DNA of 64,000 nt, from NCBI RefSeq assembly GCF_000165395.2, contig NW_026261571.1:310001-374000 (forward strand), given 5' to 3'. The DNA is from Babesia bovis T2Bo. Lineage: Eukaryota; Apicomplexa; Aconoidasida; Piroplasmida; Babesiidae. Both the position numbers and the translations under genes were made by a program. This document shows positions 1-11,675 of the stretch, one piece after another. Numbering within the stretch: the first letter of the stretch is position 1; every line of letters starts with the position of its first letter. The notes below the pieces were generated by a model. The model ran no database searches. It saw only the letters and a list, made by a program, of their open reading frames with translations, and was not told the origin of the DNA.

Positions 1-78
1 TATCCAATGGATTGATGAATGCTCAAGTTAATCTCAGCACATCAACACCCAACCAGTGTCTAGATTACGAAGGAAACA

Positions 79-753
79 ATGTATCCCCGGCATGAATCGT
101 CTCATGCGCCTTTAAATAGAATGCCTGGTGGCCAAATGATTCGAAGAGGTAGAAATGAGGTCAGCGAATACCATTTAAACGAAATATCTGCTGCCTTTCG
201 CTTATTGGACTCCGATAATACTGGGAAAATAGATTATCAAGAACTAAAGGTTTGTGCTATCATATGTTGTTAATGTTTCGCGTGATGTTGTAATATATTG
301 TTTTCATTATTTTATAGGTGGCACTGCGTGCTCTTGGTTTTCAGGTTCATAAGAAAGAGGTTCTACAACTCATGACCAAACATGATCCCAAAAACACCGG
401 ATATATAGATTTTGAGGCATTTAAATCTATAAGTACGTTACTGCTATGTAGAGTTTTATTGTCATACTGTAGTGATCAAAAAAATATCCGAAAGGGATCC
501 CATGGAGGAAATAAATATGTCATTTGAATTATTCGATGCTGATAATAAGGGTAGGTTACATAGAATGTCTCCTTCTGCATAATGTTTAGGTAAAATATCT
601 TTTAAAGACCTCAAGCGTGTATCCATGGAGTTGGGGCACAATATACCAGATGAAGAACTTCGTGCTATGATCGACGAATTTGACAACGATAGAGATGGTG
701 CTATATCGAAGGATGATTTCATAGGCATAATGCGCCAGACAATAACATACTAG
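79..753 (+). CDS. Centrin (EF-hand protein), four exons
   Basis: Assembled from exons 79-249, 318-432, 473-550 and 590-753, giving 175 residues with every phase matching; introns are 68, 40 and 39 bp with GT...AG ends. Centrins are small calcium-binding proteins of centrosomes and spindle pole bodies. An EF-hand loop DSDNTGKIDYQE is near residue 45, a second helix-loop pair follows in exon 2, and the C-terminal lobe has DADNKGKISFKD and DNDRDGAISKDD loops. The C-terminal wording (EELRAMIDEFDND) matches the centrin-3/Cdc31 type best. The N-terminal ~25 residues are basic, as is common in centrins. The start is the first in-frame ATG. A calmodulin is less likely because of the N-terminal extension and C-terminal wording. 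What lies upstream of base 79 is outside the evidence. Confidence 0.88.
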
Positions 754-3700
754 ATGCAAAAATATCACGGCATCTAAGCATTACATACCCTAACCGTGGA
801 GTTCCCTTAGACCCCATCCTTTAATTAATGGTCATTCACGTTCGGTTGGCTGTCTGCTTAAAATTGCATTTATAAGCATAGGGGCAACCTGATTACGTGG
901 CCGCATCATCACATATCACCACCTATTTTAATTGGTTTTAATTTTGTTTGTGACCACAGTGTAATATTAATCTGGATAATTTATTCTAAACCTAGCTAGC
1001 AAATTAAGTTGTTAATTTCAGGAAATGCAAATACCTGTTTGTAATTACGTAATGACTTATTTGACTAACAATACTTTTTCGTATGATATTAGCCACCTGT
1101 GACCCAGACATTTTATACATAATAAAACCTTTTCCAATAGGCATGCATAATGCACATAAAAGACCATTCTGTGTCATGCTTTTGTCTTAATATGGTCCAT
1201 GGTAGCATTATAATCTACCCCCTATAATCACTTATGGTCGGTAACTTTTGGTGGGTTCCCCTATTGTGAATTTTCATATTACCAATATATGAAGCTTAAA
1301 ATGAAATGGGTAATTGGGCTGCAAACAGTGTAACTATTGGCAACTTATAGGTAATTATCACTAATATATTCCACTATGCTTTTCCAGTTTGTAAGGAAAC
1401 AGTAGATCCTGAAATAATATTATTTTGGCACTCCATGTCTATATAATAGTAAATAACATTTTTAATCTCATTATTACTATGGTGCATGAAACTGTTATAA
1501 GATTCTATACGCATCGATCAACCCAGCTATATTGCGTTATAACGCTACGAATATCTTGTTTATACTCTGATCTTTATGTAGGTAACAAAGAATCCAGATA
1601 GAGCGATTTATTCTGTCCCTTAGCAACGTCATCCGATCCACAGTAATTGAATTCCTTGGATAGGCATACACCTAAGGCGTACAATAGGTAAAAATGTCGA
1701 TAAAAGCAATATGTCCACTGTTATAATCTTATTTTCCGCAAATGTGATAAATTGATCTATGAATTAATTTCCGCTGCGCTTTTTAGGATTTGTGGTGTAT
1801 GTTACAATTTTCATTTTTAAAGATAGAAACCAAATTTTCTAGTAACATTTCTTACTTGGCAACTTGGTTGTAACGTTCAATTCAAATAAGCATTGTTATA
1901 TGATGATTCCCATACTCTTGCATCTCGTCTTTTATATTGATACGTATATCATGTAGTAGTACTAGCTATTTTACATATTCAAGGTATATAACTCATCGTA
2001 GAATTTCATTAATCATATGGTTTTATGGGCATTAAGCGTTCCATGTCAACTTGCCATTGCTCCGAATGGTGCCCGACTATATTCCATAAGACGCATTTTA
2101 TTTTATCGTCAACACCGACATTACAGTAGCATAACAGATGATGAGAAATACATTCCCATGTTTCTTAATGTGTAATTACTGTCATTTTTGGACAAAAAAA
2201 TTTTATTAGTTCATGGTAGTCTACCTTAATACAACTGGTGTTATCAATTTAATCAACAAAAAATACATCGTTTTAAATTATAACGTTGAACAGTGTCAAC
2301 TGTATTCACCGATACCATCTTTTGTGTAGTTTTCAACATTCGTAGTATATGTTGAAATATTGGTACATATGTTGCACTATATATTATCATTGATAATATG
2401 TCTAATAACCCACTAAATAAAATACATAGATGATTTATATGTACTATTTTTCAAATCAATAAGCATGTTTTGTATAACTAGCATGTTGATGACATTTTGG
2501 TTGACATCTTATATAATTGATAACAGAACTATGAGTAGAAAAGTACGGCGACTCAACAGACAAATATTTTATCCGTTCTCCAACTTCCGTCATTTACGTT
2601 AATGATGCTGACATATGTTAGATATGTTAAATGTCTAAATGTAGACAAATATGTTATGGTGCTAAGGATGATTGTTGAAAATTGATTTTAAATTGGATGC
2701 GATTTACTTTGTTTTTAATGACAAAATGAGCACGCCGGTATAACTTAGAATGTAAAAACACCAATCACACATATTAAATCATGAATAAACAAAATCCTCT
2801 CCAGGGTTGCTATATACATGTACGCCCCTTCGCGATAAAAAATAGTGACCCATTATATTTCTTATACCGATAATTGATAAACTAAATAAGTTGAAATATT
2901 TTATTGGGTGACAACAGAGATATCACAATATGCGTTCCTTATATGTATCTTAATAGGGCATTCGGTAGATGAGAAAAATTGCATCTTGAGATTATCCTTC
3001 AATAGGCCTAAAAACAACGTATTATACAACTTTGTGTAATATAAACTACTAATGGTGATTCAAAACTAACGTTTTTTAATTTAAAGGAAAATTCATATGA
3101 TCATACCTTTTCAACTAGATGCCTTTAAAACAGCCATATACATATATCTAATAATATGTTCATAATATAAACGCTTCTAAATCCATCACAGTGTAATCGG
3201 TGTTGTTTCGATGCATATCGTAATATAAAAGGAATATTATGGGCAAGCCACAATTAACGTTTATGTGTCCGTCGAAATCCTGTTTCAGTAGCTTTTAATA
3301 TGTTATAGCAATTTATTTTTTTACAGTTTGAGTATCTGTCTAAGTAATACAAACCAAAGTGTTACTATAATATAATGGTGTCCGTGAAAAGTCAATAGGG
3401 AGCAATTATGTAGGCATTACAACTCATAACAATCTCATATTAGAATGTTAATTTTATGTCTCTTCGGTCTTGTGAACATCCTTTTGCCATTGAACATTCA
3501 ATCAAATATATTTCTTCCCCATGAAAATTTTGCGTTATTATTCATTTCATGGCATATGTAATAATGAATCGGCGTTATGCAACACATGAGGGAGCAATTG
3601 GTTCTTCGTTATATAAGATTTACCCCTATAGAGCTTCTTGGATGGTATCGCATATTAACCACCACATATCTCCATAGCTAAACAATTTATCAGATGAAAT

Positions 3701-4367
3701 GAAAACATGTTATAATGATCATTTTCAATGTTACTGATCTATGTTTTAATTGGCAATGCGTCGAGCAGCCATCACTCAAGTTTATTTGATAGGCAATGTT
3801 TTACATTGTAATTCTTCGTGCCTTAACTAGTTAATAATAAGACGACATTTATATTTCGCAATAATCTTAAATACACGACATACGACTCTGATATGATAGC
3901 ACAATCATGATAAGAGTAATATAGATAATTTGTGATCTGTTTAAGTCCCTCTACATTCGTCCAGTCAAAAGCAGCTGTTTCGTGGAGCATAAGGATATCG
4001 AGTGAGGCAAACCCATAAATGAATTAATCATAACAACAGAAGACATTAACATCTTGAACTTGAATATCAAATTGTAGATAAAAGATATTTTTGCGTCTAT
4101 GTTATTTGTAGCATAGTTATGTGGTAGGCGGGAAGCTGATTTGCACAGCACATAACGATCTGTAGAAAATGTACAGTTATTAATTATACCACTGTAATAG
4201 CACCCTTAACGAGGATAGAATCGGGTACTGTTATTTATAAAATAAATCAGAAACGGAAATAAGATTCCTTAACGTTGGTCACAACCCAACTATTTTTTTA
4301 TTTCACATGTTTTCAAAACAACTGCACCATCATCTCATGCAGCATGTTCCGTCTCGTTTTATCTTTT

Positions 4368-4411
<44 letters not shown>

Positions 4412-5264
4412 CAGCTGCATACCTCTCCCACAAGTGGAGAAAGGATCTATATACGCAGATAATTTTGGAATATCGATTATTTAAATAAGACCTCATTAGT
4501 GCTTCTTTTGTGATACACAAACAAAAATTGCTCCATGATTAAAAGTACTAGACTCGCGATCTCTGGATACAGGAATAGGAAAAAACGTGCATCATTCCAA
4601 CTTAAAGAGGAGCCGATACATGATCATACGACCAACCAACGAACTAAGAGCATCCAAGTGAATACTTTTAATCATAACTTTATATGTCTATATAGAAAGT
4701 ACAAATTAATGAGAAGTACAAGATCGCATAATTGTCTAAACCATGTGATTTGGGTCCAGGATCTATGTTAGTATATATGAAAAGCTATAGCAAAAGAATC
4801 ATTACATCTCATTTTAAACGGCTCAGATGTCATTGGGAATTTTCTCTACGGTAGTCTTGTATATATCTAATTCAACATTATTTTAGGAACATTAAATAGC
4901 CACAAGATCTATCATTTGCTTCTCTATTTATTCTAATGAGCACATTTAACTTACTTCTTGTACGTTTCTGGTGGGATAGTCGTTATGTCGTAGACTCTTG
5001 TAAGTTTAGGTGATAGATGGCAAGGGCGTTTGGGATGTTTTGTTATCGGCACTATCCTGCTTGGTCTATTTGATCGAAAATATTTACGCAACAACGCCAC
5101 AAGCTTTCCACGGCTGGGATTCATTTATTGTTTTCTGTATTTATATAATGGAATCTTCCTTTTGTTGGGAGTGTTGTGTAAAGAGGTCAGCCGAGCTTTT
5201 AGACTCAGCATTTGGTTTCTGGCCTGGAAAATAGGGACCGAAACTAAATTATGCACCTTTAAAA
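754..5264. other. 4.5 kb AT-rich stretch without supportable genes; centromere candidate
   Basis: Between the centrin stop and RPB7 the sequence is AT-rich on both strands (about two thirds A+T by eye) and broken by stops in all frames. The few open frames of 60-105 codons (for example around 3951-4151, 4535-4771 and 5010-5344) have no family resemblance, and I could not chain them across plausible introns. Elsewhere in this window the largest gap is under 900 bp, so the length is exceptional. Long AT-rich gene-free stretches of 2-5 kb mark centromeres in apicomplexans; that is known for the group, and applying it here is inference. A finely split gene such as the one at 6931-9160 would also leave few long frames, so an undetected gene cannot be fully excluded. 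Confidence 0.5.
4370..4407. repeat. (TA)n dinucleotide repeat
   Basis: An uninterrupted TA/AT run of about 38 bases lies inside the gene-free region. It is the clearest simple repeat in the window and a likely site of length variation between strains. Confidence 0.9.
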
Positions 5265-5908
5265 ATGTATTTTGTTGTAGAACAATGGAAGATCATAAAT
5301 GTAAAGCCATCTCAGCTGGGCCCGAGCTATCAACAAAATATTGAAGAGATGCTTCGTAACCAAGTGGAAGGCCATTGTAGTTCTAAATATGGATATGTAG
5401 TGTGTGTTATTCGTATTATTCAGAATGAAGTTGGGCGTGTGCAAGATGGCACAGGGATGATCGTAGTTAACGTTAAGTATCAAGCCATTGTTTTCAAACC
5501 ATTCAAAGATGAGGTAGGTATTTATTTAATAAAGTAAATTCTGGTGTGAAACACAATATTTAAAACATCAAACACTTTATGCCCTTATTGTTTACCTATG
5601 TCAAATTGTAAAACTTCCTTCTTTTACAGGTGCTAGATGCTATTGTGACGGATGTTAACAAATTAGGTTTTTTTGCTCAAGCAGGACCATTAAAGGCATT
5701 TGTTTCAAGAACAGCGATACAACCCAGTTTTGTATATGATAGCGATGCTGCTAATCCTTGTTACACTGATGGGACTATTAGCATCAAACCACAAACTGAG
5801 GTTCGTATGAGAATTCAAGGTATACGATACGACAATTCAAACATGTTTGCCATCGCAACCGTGAATGCGGACTATTTAGGTGCTTTTGAAAATTATGGAA
5901 ATGGTTGA
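5265..5908 (+). CDS. RPB7: RNA polymerase II subunit RPB7
   Basis: Two exons, 5265-5513 and 5630-5908, joined in phase 0 across a 116 bp intron, give 175 residues, close to the usual ~171. Rpb7 pairs with Rpb4 to form the stalk of RNA polymerase II, which binds nascent RNA and helps initiation. The N-terminal RNP-like domain (about 1-83) carries the family wording VEGHCSSKYGYVVCV and VNVKYQAIVFKPF. The second exon is the S1-like OB fold, including a GPLKAFVSR stretch that parallels GPMKVFV in yeast. The protein ends DYLGAF, as Rpb7 does. RPC8 or an archaeal-type RpoE are alternatives, but the KPFK/DYLGA wording fits Rpb7 best. The gene borders the gene-free region on its left. Confidence 0.92.
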
Positions 5909-6294
5909 AAGCTTTTTTGCAAAATTTCCTCAGGTTCACATACACATTGAAATCTTTTATACCTTATCGTAACAGCATTAGTTCAACATTTAAAAAATGT
6001 AGAGTATTAATAATCTAGCGGTGTAGATGCTTTATTGTTTAACGTTTCTTAGCGCCTGTAGTTCCAGGAGCGCGTTGGTTGCGGCAGAGACAAGAAACAT
6101 CATATATATCTTGACAATTCACACACTTTAACTCTGCATTATTTTTGGATGCTTAAAGGGCGAAACTTATATACTATGCGTCTATGTACTCTGTCCAGAA
6201 GTGAATTTTCTGCGTTCTAATACTGTGATAGTTAACTTAAACCATAGTCACGAAACCATTTGTCTTATTACAAGGTTATACACATTCTATTCTG
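5909..6294. other. Intergenic spacer, RPB7 to peroxiredoxin
   Basis: No coding frame, RNA gene or repeat could be recognised. It must hold the 3' end of RPB7 and the promoter of the downstream peroxiredoxin gene, since both are read rightward. Confidence 0.6.
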
Positions 6295-6903
6295 ATGACT
6301 CTATGGATACATAGCCTTTTCTTCTTATCTTCCATAACTGCTGTTCCATCACGCCGTCTAGGCCATGCTATAGCGCCATTTTATACCGGATTTCTGAAAC
6401 CACAGGGTGCAAGTAAAACAGACACAATGATAGGTACTACAATTCCTGATAATGTTCTTGAGGCTAAACTTCTTACTGATGGAAATGAAGAAACATCACT
6501 TCGCAGAATCCTTAATAATTTGCCGACTGATTACAAAGGTATAGTCATGTTTTTATTTCCAGCGGTGAATACACCACTATGTACGAAACAAGCGTGTAAA
6601 TTCTCTGCGTCTTCATCATCACTCAAGGATTTGGGTTACGAAGTTTACGGATTGACAGGTTCTGAAGTTAAATCCGCAAAGGCATGGACCACAAAGCACA
6701 ATTTGCAATACAAAGTACTGTTTGACCCTAAGTGGAGTTTGGTAAAGTACTTAGAATGCACATGGTTGCATTTTTTCATAAATAGATCTCATGTTGTAAT
6801 TAGTAATGATGGCCGCATTTTAGCTCTTGAACGTGGCGTCGACGCGAATAATTCGGCTGATAGAGTATTAGAGATTGTAAAATCATTAAATACAACTGCT
6901 TGA
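6295..6903 (+). CDS. PrxQ/BCP-type peroxiredoxin with N-terminal signal peptide
   Basis: A single-exon 202-residue peroxiredoxin (AhpC/TSA fold) that would reduce hydroperoxides using thiol donors. The peroxidatic cysteine sits in NTPLCTKQAC: Cys96 with a resolving Cys101 five residues later, the C-x4-C arrangement diagnostic of the PrxQ/BCP subfamily. The VMFLFPA strand before it and the DPKWSL segment later fit the fold. Residues 1-16 (MTLWIHSLFFLSSITA) form a hydrophobic signal-peptide-like segment followed by about 30 basic or polar residues, which suggests secretory entry and possibly an apicoplast destination. PrxQ-type enzymes in related parasites have been described in other compartments, so location is inference. 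Just downstream the Rsm22 gene is convergent, with its stop only ~28 bp away. Confidence 0.85.
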   Translation: MTLWIHSLFFLSSITAVPSRRLGHAIAPFYTGFLKPQGASKTDTMIGTTIPDNVLEAKLLTDGNEETSLRRILNNLPTDYKGIVMFLFPAVNTPLCTKQACKFSASSSSLKDLGYEVYGLTGSEVKSAKAWTTKHNLQYKVLFDPKWSLVKYLECTWLHFFINRSHVVISNDGRILALERGVDANNSADRVLEIVKSLNTTA

Positions 6904-6930
6904 TGGATTTATATGAAACATATTTAAAAA

Positions 6931-9160
6931 TTAGCCACCATAGTGTCTAACAATGTCTTTTTCAATCTTTCCCTCTATTTGTGGATCACTTTTGCACTTT
7001 GTTTCATTTATCTAAAATATTTTATTAAGTGACGTGTACAACTGACCATCACCCGTTGTTCCTCTCTATTGATGATACGCCTCTTGATACTCTCCGGTGT
7101 ATACGCTCTGGCTACTGGCTGTTGAACTCTGTATGGAAACCTCCAGAGATCTCCCCAAATGGCATCTCTTGCGTATCTGATAGTAATTAGGACTAGAATC
7201 TCCTTATCATACCTATACCCACTGCTCTCTGGGCTGTTCTTGGGTACAATCTACCGTTCAATCAATTCATGGTATAAATAAAAGTGCTGATGGCTCAATA
7301 ACTTACAATGCGTTCAAAATTGTTTGGATTAGCGCATATATCCATTATAACTCTTCTTCCCAACTTTAACGGTTGCTGAGTGTTTAGTGTACATATCACA
7401 ACACATATGTTACCATAATTATTCTTGGCCAGAAGTATGATTTTTCATGAGCATATTTGGCTTTTGATTCATTTTGCAACTCATATCTATGACTCTATAA
7501 ACATTCAAACATAATCTTTCACCAACCTTGGTCCGGACGATTTCCCAATAACTAGGTAAGAGAACTTTTCGTTGTCAATAGATCGAGAGATTGAACCCTG
7601 CATTAAATGCATGAAATAACAATGCTATATCACCTTTCTATACAAATAGTGAGGTGTTCGGTAAATTCTTTGAGAGAAATGACACCAATCCTTTCCGGTC
7701 AGTGCTAGTGGACATATTCCTTCATGAGGACACTGTAAAGCTCATATTCCCAGCGATTAAAATAACTCACAGGCGCCAAAAAATGAAAACAACCTTTATT
7801 TAACTGCGATATGAATAACTCTCTTATAGCATGTAAAATCCTAAAGCCAGTGGGCGTTCCAACCTCTACAAGGACCTAAGTTGTTAGTTAAAATGAATAG
7901 TTGTTTTCAATACCTACCATGTAGCCACCAATGCTAATTTTGTTCCATAGATTTCTAATTAGAAGTGATCTAGCCTACATGGTGTCAAGAAATAAACGCA
8001 TGTAGGTTAACCTCTGATCCCCTAATATTTGTCAAATGGTATGGCACTACTATGCAATCAAATAACTCGGTATTATCATATACATCATGCTGATTGCGCA
8101 AGTTTTTGAATTCTGTGAATGATTATTTATACAATAACACGCATACAAACCTGGCAGTAAATATTCAGATATGTTAAGAAGATTTTTTGACGGTTCTACT
8201 ATGAGGACATCATCAAACGAAGCAAGATCCCAAATAGAATGTGCTGCTCTGTATGGCTATGTTGATATGTAAAATGGTACTTACGCAACGGAAGCACCTG
8301 CTCCTGAATGGTAGAACATAATCCGCGACGGTTTGAAATTTGGAGCTCGCTTTTTAATCTATACATGGGCTTATATATAATCTTATAAACAAACTTCATT
8401 AAAAATGCGTAGGCATACAGCGTAATACCCAAAGAAAGTGTGAGCTGTGTGGGCTATTGCGATATTTGGTGAAAAGTGTATGGTTGAGTTCTAGGTATAA
8501 GTTAGCTGATAAGTATTAAACATACTTTATGCCGCGCATCTTCGGCTTCGGCAAGTTCAATTTGTGCCTGTTCGTTTGAGCCAAGTTTGTTCTGCTGTAA
8601 CAATTCCTTCAAATGAGCAAACGCGGGATTATTTGTTAGTTTTTTTAATGCATCGACATATTCATTATCTGGAATATCCGTATCTAAAAGAACTACATTC
8701 AATTAGTAAACTTATAAGCCATTAACGTACGTGAAGGGAGTACTCGCGGAACTTCAACGCATCTCCTTGAAGCTAACCTTTTACTAATATATGATCCGCA
8801 TGCGTCTATATCTCTTTTCTTAGCAGCCACTTTTAACAACCGAAATAACTTTTTTGAAACATCATTGGGAAAAGGTAATGTTTTGATTGAGATTCTACTC
8901 ACATCATCTAACTGGTTTGTGGGCAGATTATTGATTGGTTTATATGTTGATATTCGATCAAACTGAAATCCTTCGTGAATGAATCTCACTGTGAGATTTA
9001 CATAAAGCGGATTACCTTCATTGCCTTGTATCAATGATCTGCATTTGCTATAGCAAAACATTGACTTGCACATTTGTTGTTGCATCTGAAAACTACGCAA
9101 TACTATACCATTTATTTTCCATCGTGTATTATTACAAGAATAGACCCTAGAAGATTTCAA
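6931..9160 (-). CDS. Rsm22/METTL17-like mitochondrial ribosome assembly factor, 14 exons
   Basis: Assembled from 14 minus-strand exons: 8731-9160, 8526-8692, 8395-8490, 8285-8349, 8151-8248, 8012-8112, 7918-7974, 7771-7875, 7634-7732, 7527-7597, 7414-7492, 7307-7375, 7053-7250 and 6931-7011. The sum is 1716 bases, exactly 571 residues plus stop; most introns are 34-45 bp (longest 56). The protein shows the Rsm22 hallmarks in order: YYAVCLRIFNE, APNFKPSRIMF, VLIVEPSKNLL, VEVGTPTGFRILHAIRE, the cysteine motif LAPCPHEGICPL...WCHFSQR, FWPRII, RRVIMDIC, and a C-terminal DAIWGDLWRFP. Family members bind an Fe-S cluster through these cysteines and act in small mitochondrial ribosomal subunit assembly. 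The usual glycine-rich SAM loop reads FYHSGAGAS, so methylation activity is uncertain. The N-terminus is basic and suits mitochondrial import. Confidence 0.85.
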
Positions 9161-9678
9161 AGATCATAAATAAACTTTTGTTCCGTTGTTGAAATTTTCG
9201 CGGGGACAACATGTGTAACTTTTAATGTGGCTGAGAACCGAATGAAACCACAATATCACAAGGAAAAGTTAAAAACAAATATACAACTATATGTAAACTA
9301 ATGCCTATTATACTAGTTAACTGAAGTGTAATCCTGGAATCTCAAAGTCAATCTACTCTGGCAAAGGATATTTATTATCCATATTCCCTCATTCCTTAGG
9401 TTATCAACGAGCCGCCAATTTATATTATGTATTATTCATCATTGATATATAGTGATATCTATTGTATGTGTAACTGAGCGTATTATTGTTTCGTTTTGTC
9501 TTGCCACTTGCACATGTGGCCCTATCAAATTAAGGATTTGGGTAAAACACAAGGGATCGTTTATCATTTATTGGACTTTGATGATATATTAAGTCCGAGG
9601 TTAATGGCTAGGTAAAAATGTGGTTGTTTTAGTTGATCTATTATCTGTCTCTTATATCTTCTAATAACAGGGGTCAAG
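9161..9678. promoter_or_regulatory. Divergent intergenic region, Rsm22 and acyltransferase
   Basis: About 520 bp between the starts of two divergently read genes, so both promoters should lie here. No coding exon or RNA gene was seen. An upstream non-coding leader exon for the acyltransferase is possible, since its first ATG is preceded closely by a CAG. Confidence 0.5.
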
Positions 9679-11568
9679 ATGCATATAACAACAACTGACT
9701 TTCGCGTTTTCAACGTGTATATGTTTATTAAATGGCTTACAATTGTGGTCATTCGTACTTTTTTCATGAAGGTAACCGTTATAAATGAAGAGCGTCTTCC
9801 TCTTTATGGTCCTGTTATTTTGGTTGGAAATCACAACAACCAATTTATAGATGCGGCAACTTTGATTTATGCGGTCCCTCGGCAAATAAGTTTTCTAATG
9901 GCTGCTAAATCACTTGCTCGTCGTATGATTGGTAGTTTAGCTCGATTAGCAGGATGTATTCCAGTTCACAGACAAGAAGATTTGAAATATGCTGGCATTG
10001 GGAAAATCACATGGGAAGACAATTCAACCACTATACGTGGTGTTGACACACATTTCACCATGGATGTCGGTGTAGGTGACAAGCTCTTTTTTATAGATGA
10101 GAAAATCGGGGTTGAGAACGTCACCTCTGATACAGAGCTCACTTTGCAGCGTCCTATTTCGCGACCTTGCAAAGACAAAAAAAACGGTGAAGAGTTTGTG
10201 GTATGTTAATTTAGTCATAGATATACTATTACAACAGATTTTACCCAAGGTCGACCTTTCAGATACTTATGATGCGGTCTCTACTGCACTGAGGTTTGGA
10301 AATTCTATCGCAATATTCCCTGAAGGAGGGTCTCACGATCGCACCAATTTGTTGCCATTAAAACCAGGTGTTGTATTAATGGCCATATATTCGTTACTTG
10401 ATGGTGCTGAAGATGTCGTGATTCTTCCGGTTGGTCTTGCGTATGGTGATAGCCATGGACTTCAATCAAACGCTACAGTATATTACGGTACAGGAATAAC
10501 TATATCAAAGCGTGACGTTGAAGAATTTCAAGTTGATCGTCATACCGTTGTCAACCGTATTTTGGGTATCATTGAAAAGGGCTTGAGCAGTTGCATGATT
10601 ACCGCTCCTAACAAGGACATTAAGGGTTGGATAGATCTATGCGGTAGTTTGTATCCTCCAGAGAGAAGTATGGTTCCTACAAACAAAGCTTTTGAGTTAC
10701 GTAAAATATTAGCCAGAATATTTTGGGACCACGGTGAAGATCATAAGACTAAGGAATTGATAAAGAAACTTGCTAGTTACAAGCAAATGCTAAAAAACAG
10801 CTTCTTGCATGACGATGAAGTATGGTTATTAAGACAGTCTTTGCATTCTGCAACTTTATTATTCGTGGAGCAGGGTATTATGTTCTTTTGTTACTGTTTC
10901 CTTGCTTTGTCTTTCTTCCCCCTATGGTTCCCAATGTACATCATATCCAAGATTTTAGCTGAGCAGCATCGTCAGAAGGCGTTAAAGGCCTCAGTTGTCA
11001 AATTGGAAGGCGCTGATGTTGTAGCAAGCTACAAGATTTTGGTTTTGATGGGAATTACTCCTTTATTTAATTTGGGATACGGTCTCTTATTGGGATTGTA
11101 TTTCGGTCGTAATCCGAAAGATATTGCCCTTATAGTTATCGGCTCTATGGTAGTGCTCCCACTTTTGTATTACATAAATTTGCGCTATTTCAACGAATTA
11201 CCAATGTTATTGCGTCAATTACATATTTTCCCTTTGATCTTGATGGGCAAGATCAATGTATGGCGTGAAAACGAAAGGGAACTCATTACAACACGAACAG
11301 AACTGCAACTATTGGTAAGCATGCACTTTATTTTTAATGATGAACTTCAGGTACGGGAGTTCATACACGAGGTTGGACCTAAGGTATGCGACAACTTTAT
11401 GGATGATTTGAACGCCATAATGCCAAAAGTAGGTGGATGCTAATTGTTTTAATTTTCGATCAGGTGATGATAGATGCTGACACAAGTCGCCTAAAAAGGA
11501 GCAAAAGCCAATGGGTGCCCATATTCGCTAAAAATTATTACTCGGAAAATGGCGAGGAAATTCTTTGA
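9679..11568 (+). CDS. Glycerol-3-phosphate acyltransferase (PlsC/GPAT family), three exons
   Basis: Exons 9679-10200, 10238-11428 and 11464-11568 give 605 residues with phase-0 introns of 37 and 35 bp. The enzyme family adds an acyl chain to glycerol-3-phosphate (or dihydroxyacetone phosphate) in the first step of glycerolipid synthesis at the ER. The catalytic NHx4-5D motif is NHNNQFID at residues 51-58, and the FPEG motif (FPEGGSHDR) starts at about residue 201. Between them is a ~70-residue insertion rich in D/E/T, as in fungal Gat1/Gat2-type enzymes. Several hydrophobic segments in the second half (about residues 395-425, 455-490) fit membrane anchors. The length matches apicomplexan and fungal GPATs. 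It converges with the TPR gene on the right, 107 bp away. A lyso-PA acyltransferase is less likely because those are half this size. Confidence 0.87.
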
Positions 11569-11675
11569 TTTGTTCTGGGACCTACTATGCGTACAAATCC
11601 CACTACAAATTATTCATACAATTTTGTTATCGTATACATTCATATCTGTTTTGTGTATATAGAATTATTTTAAGA

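Noticed and set aside
5010..5344. Two overlapping open frames just upstream of RPB7.
   Set aside because: They overlap the RPB7 start in other frames and show no family match; RPB7 starts at its usual position.
7200..7240. A YxxxxL(phi) eIF4E-binding motif (YDKEILVL) in exon 13 of the Rsm22 gene.
   Set aside because: It was the first reading of that exon; once the whole gene was assembled, the segment is part of the Rsm22 C-terminal fold and the motif is coincidental.
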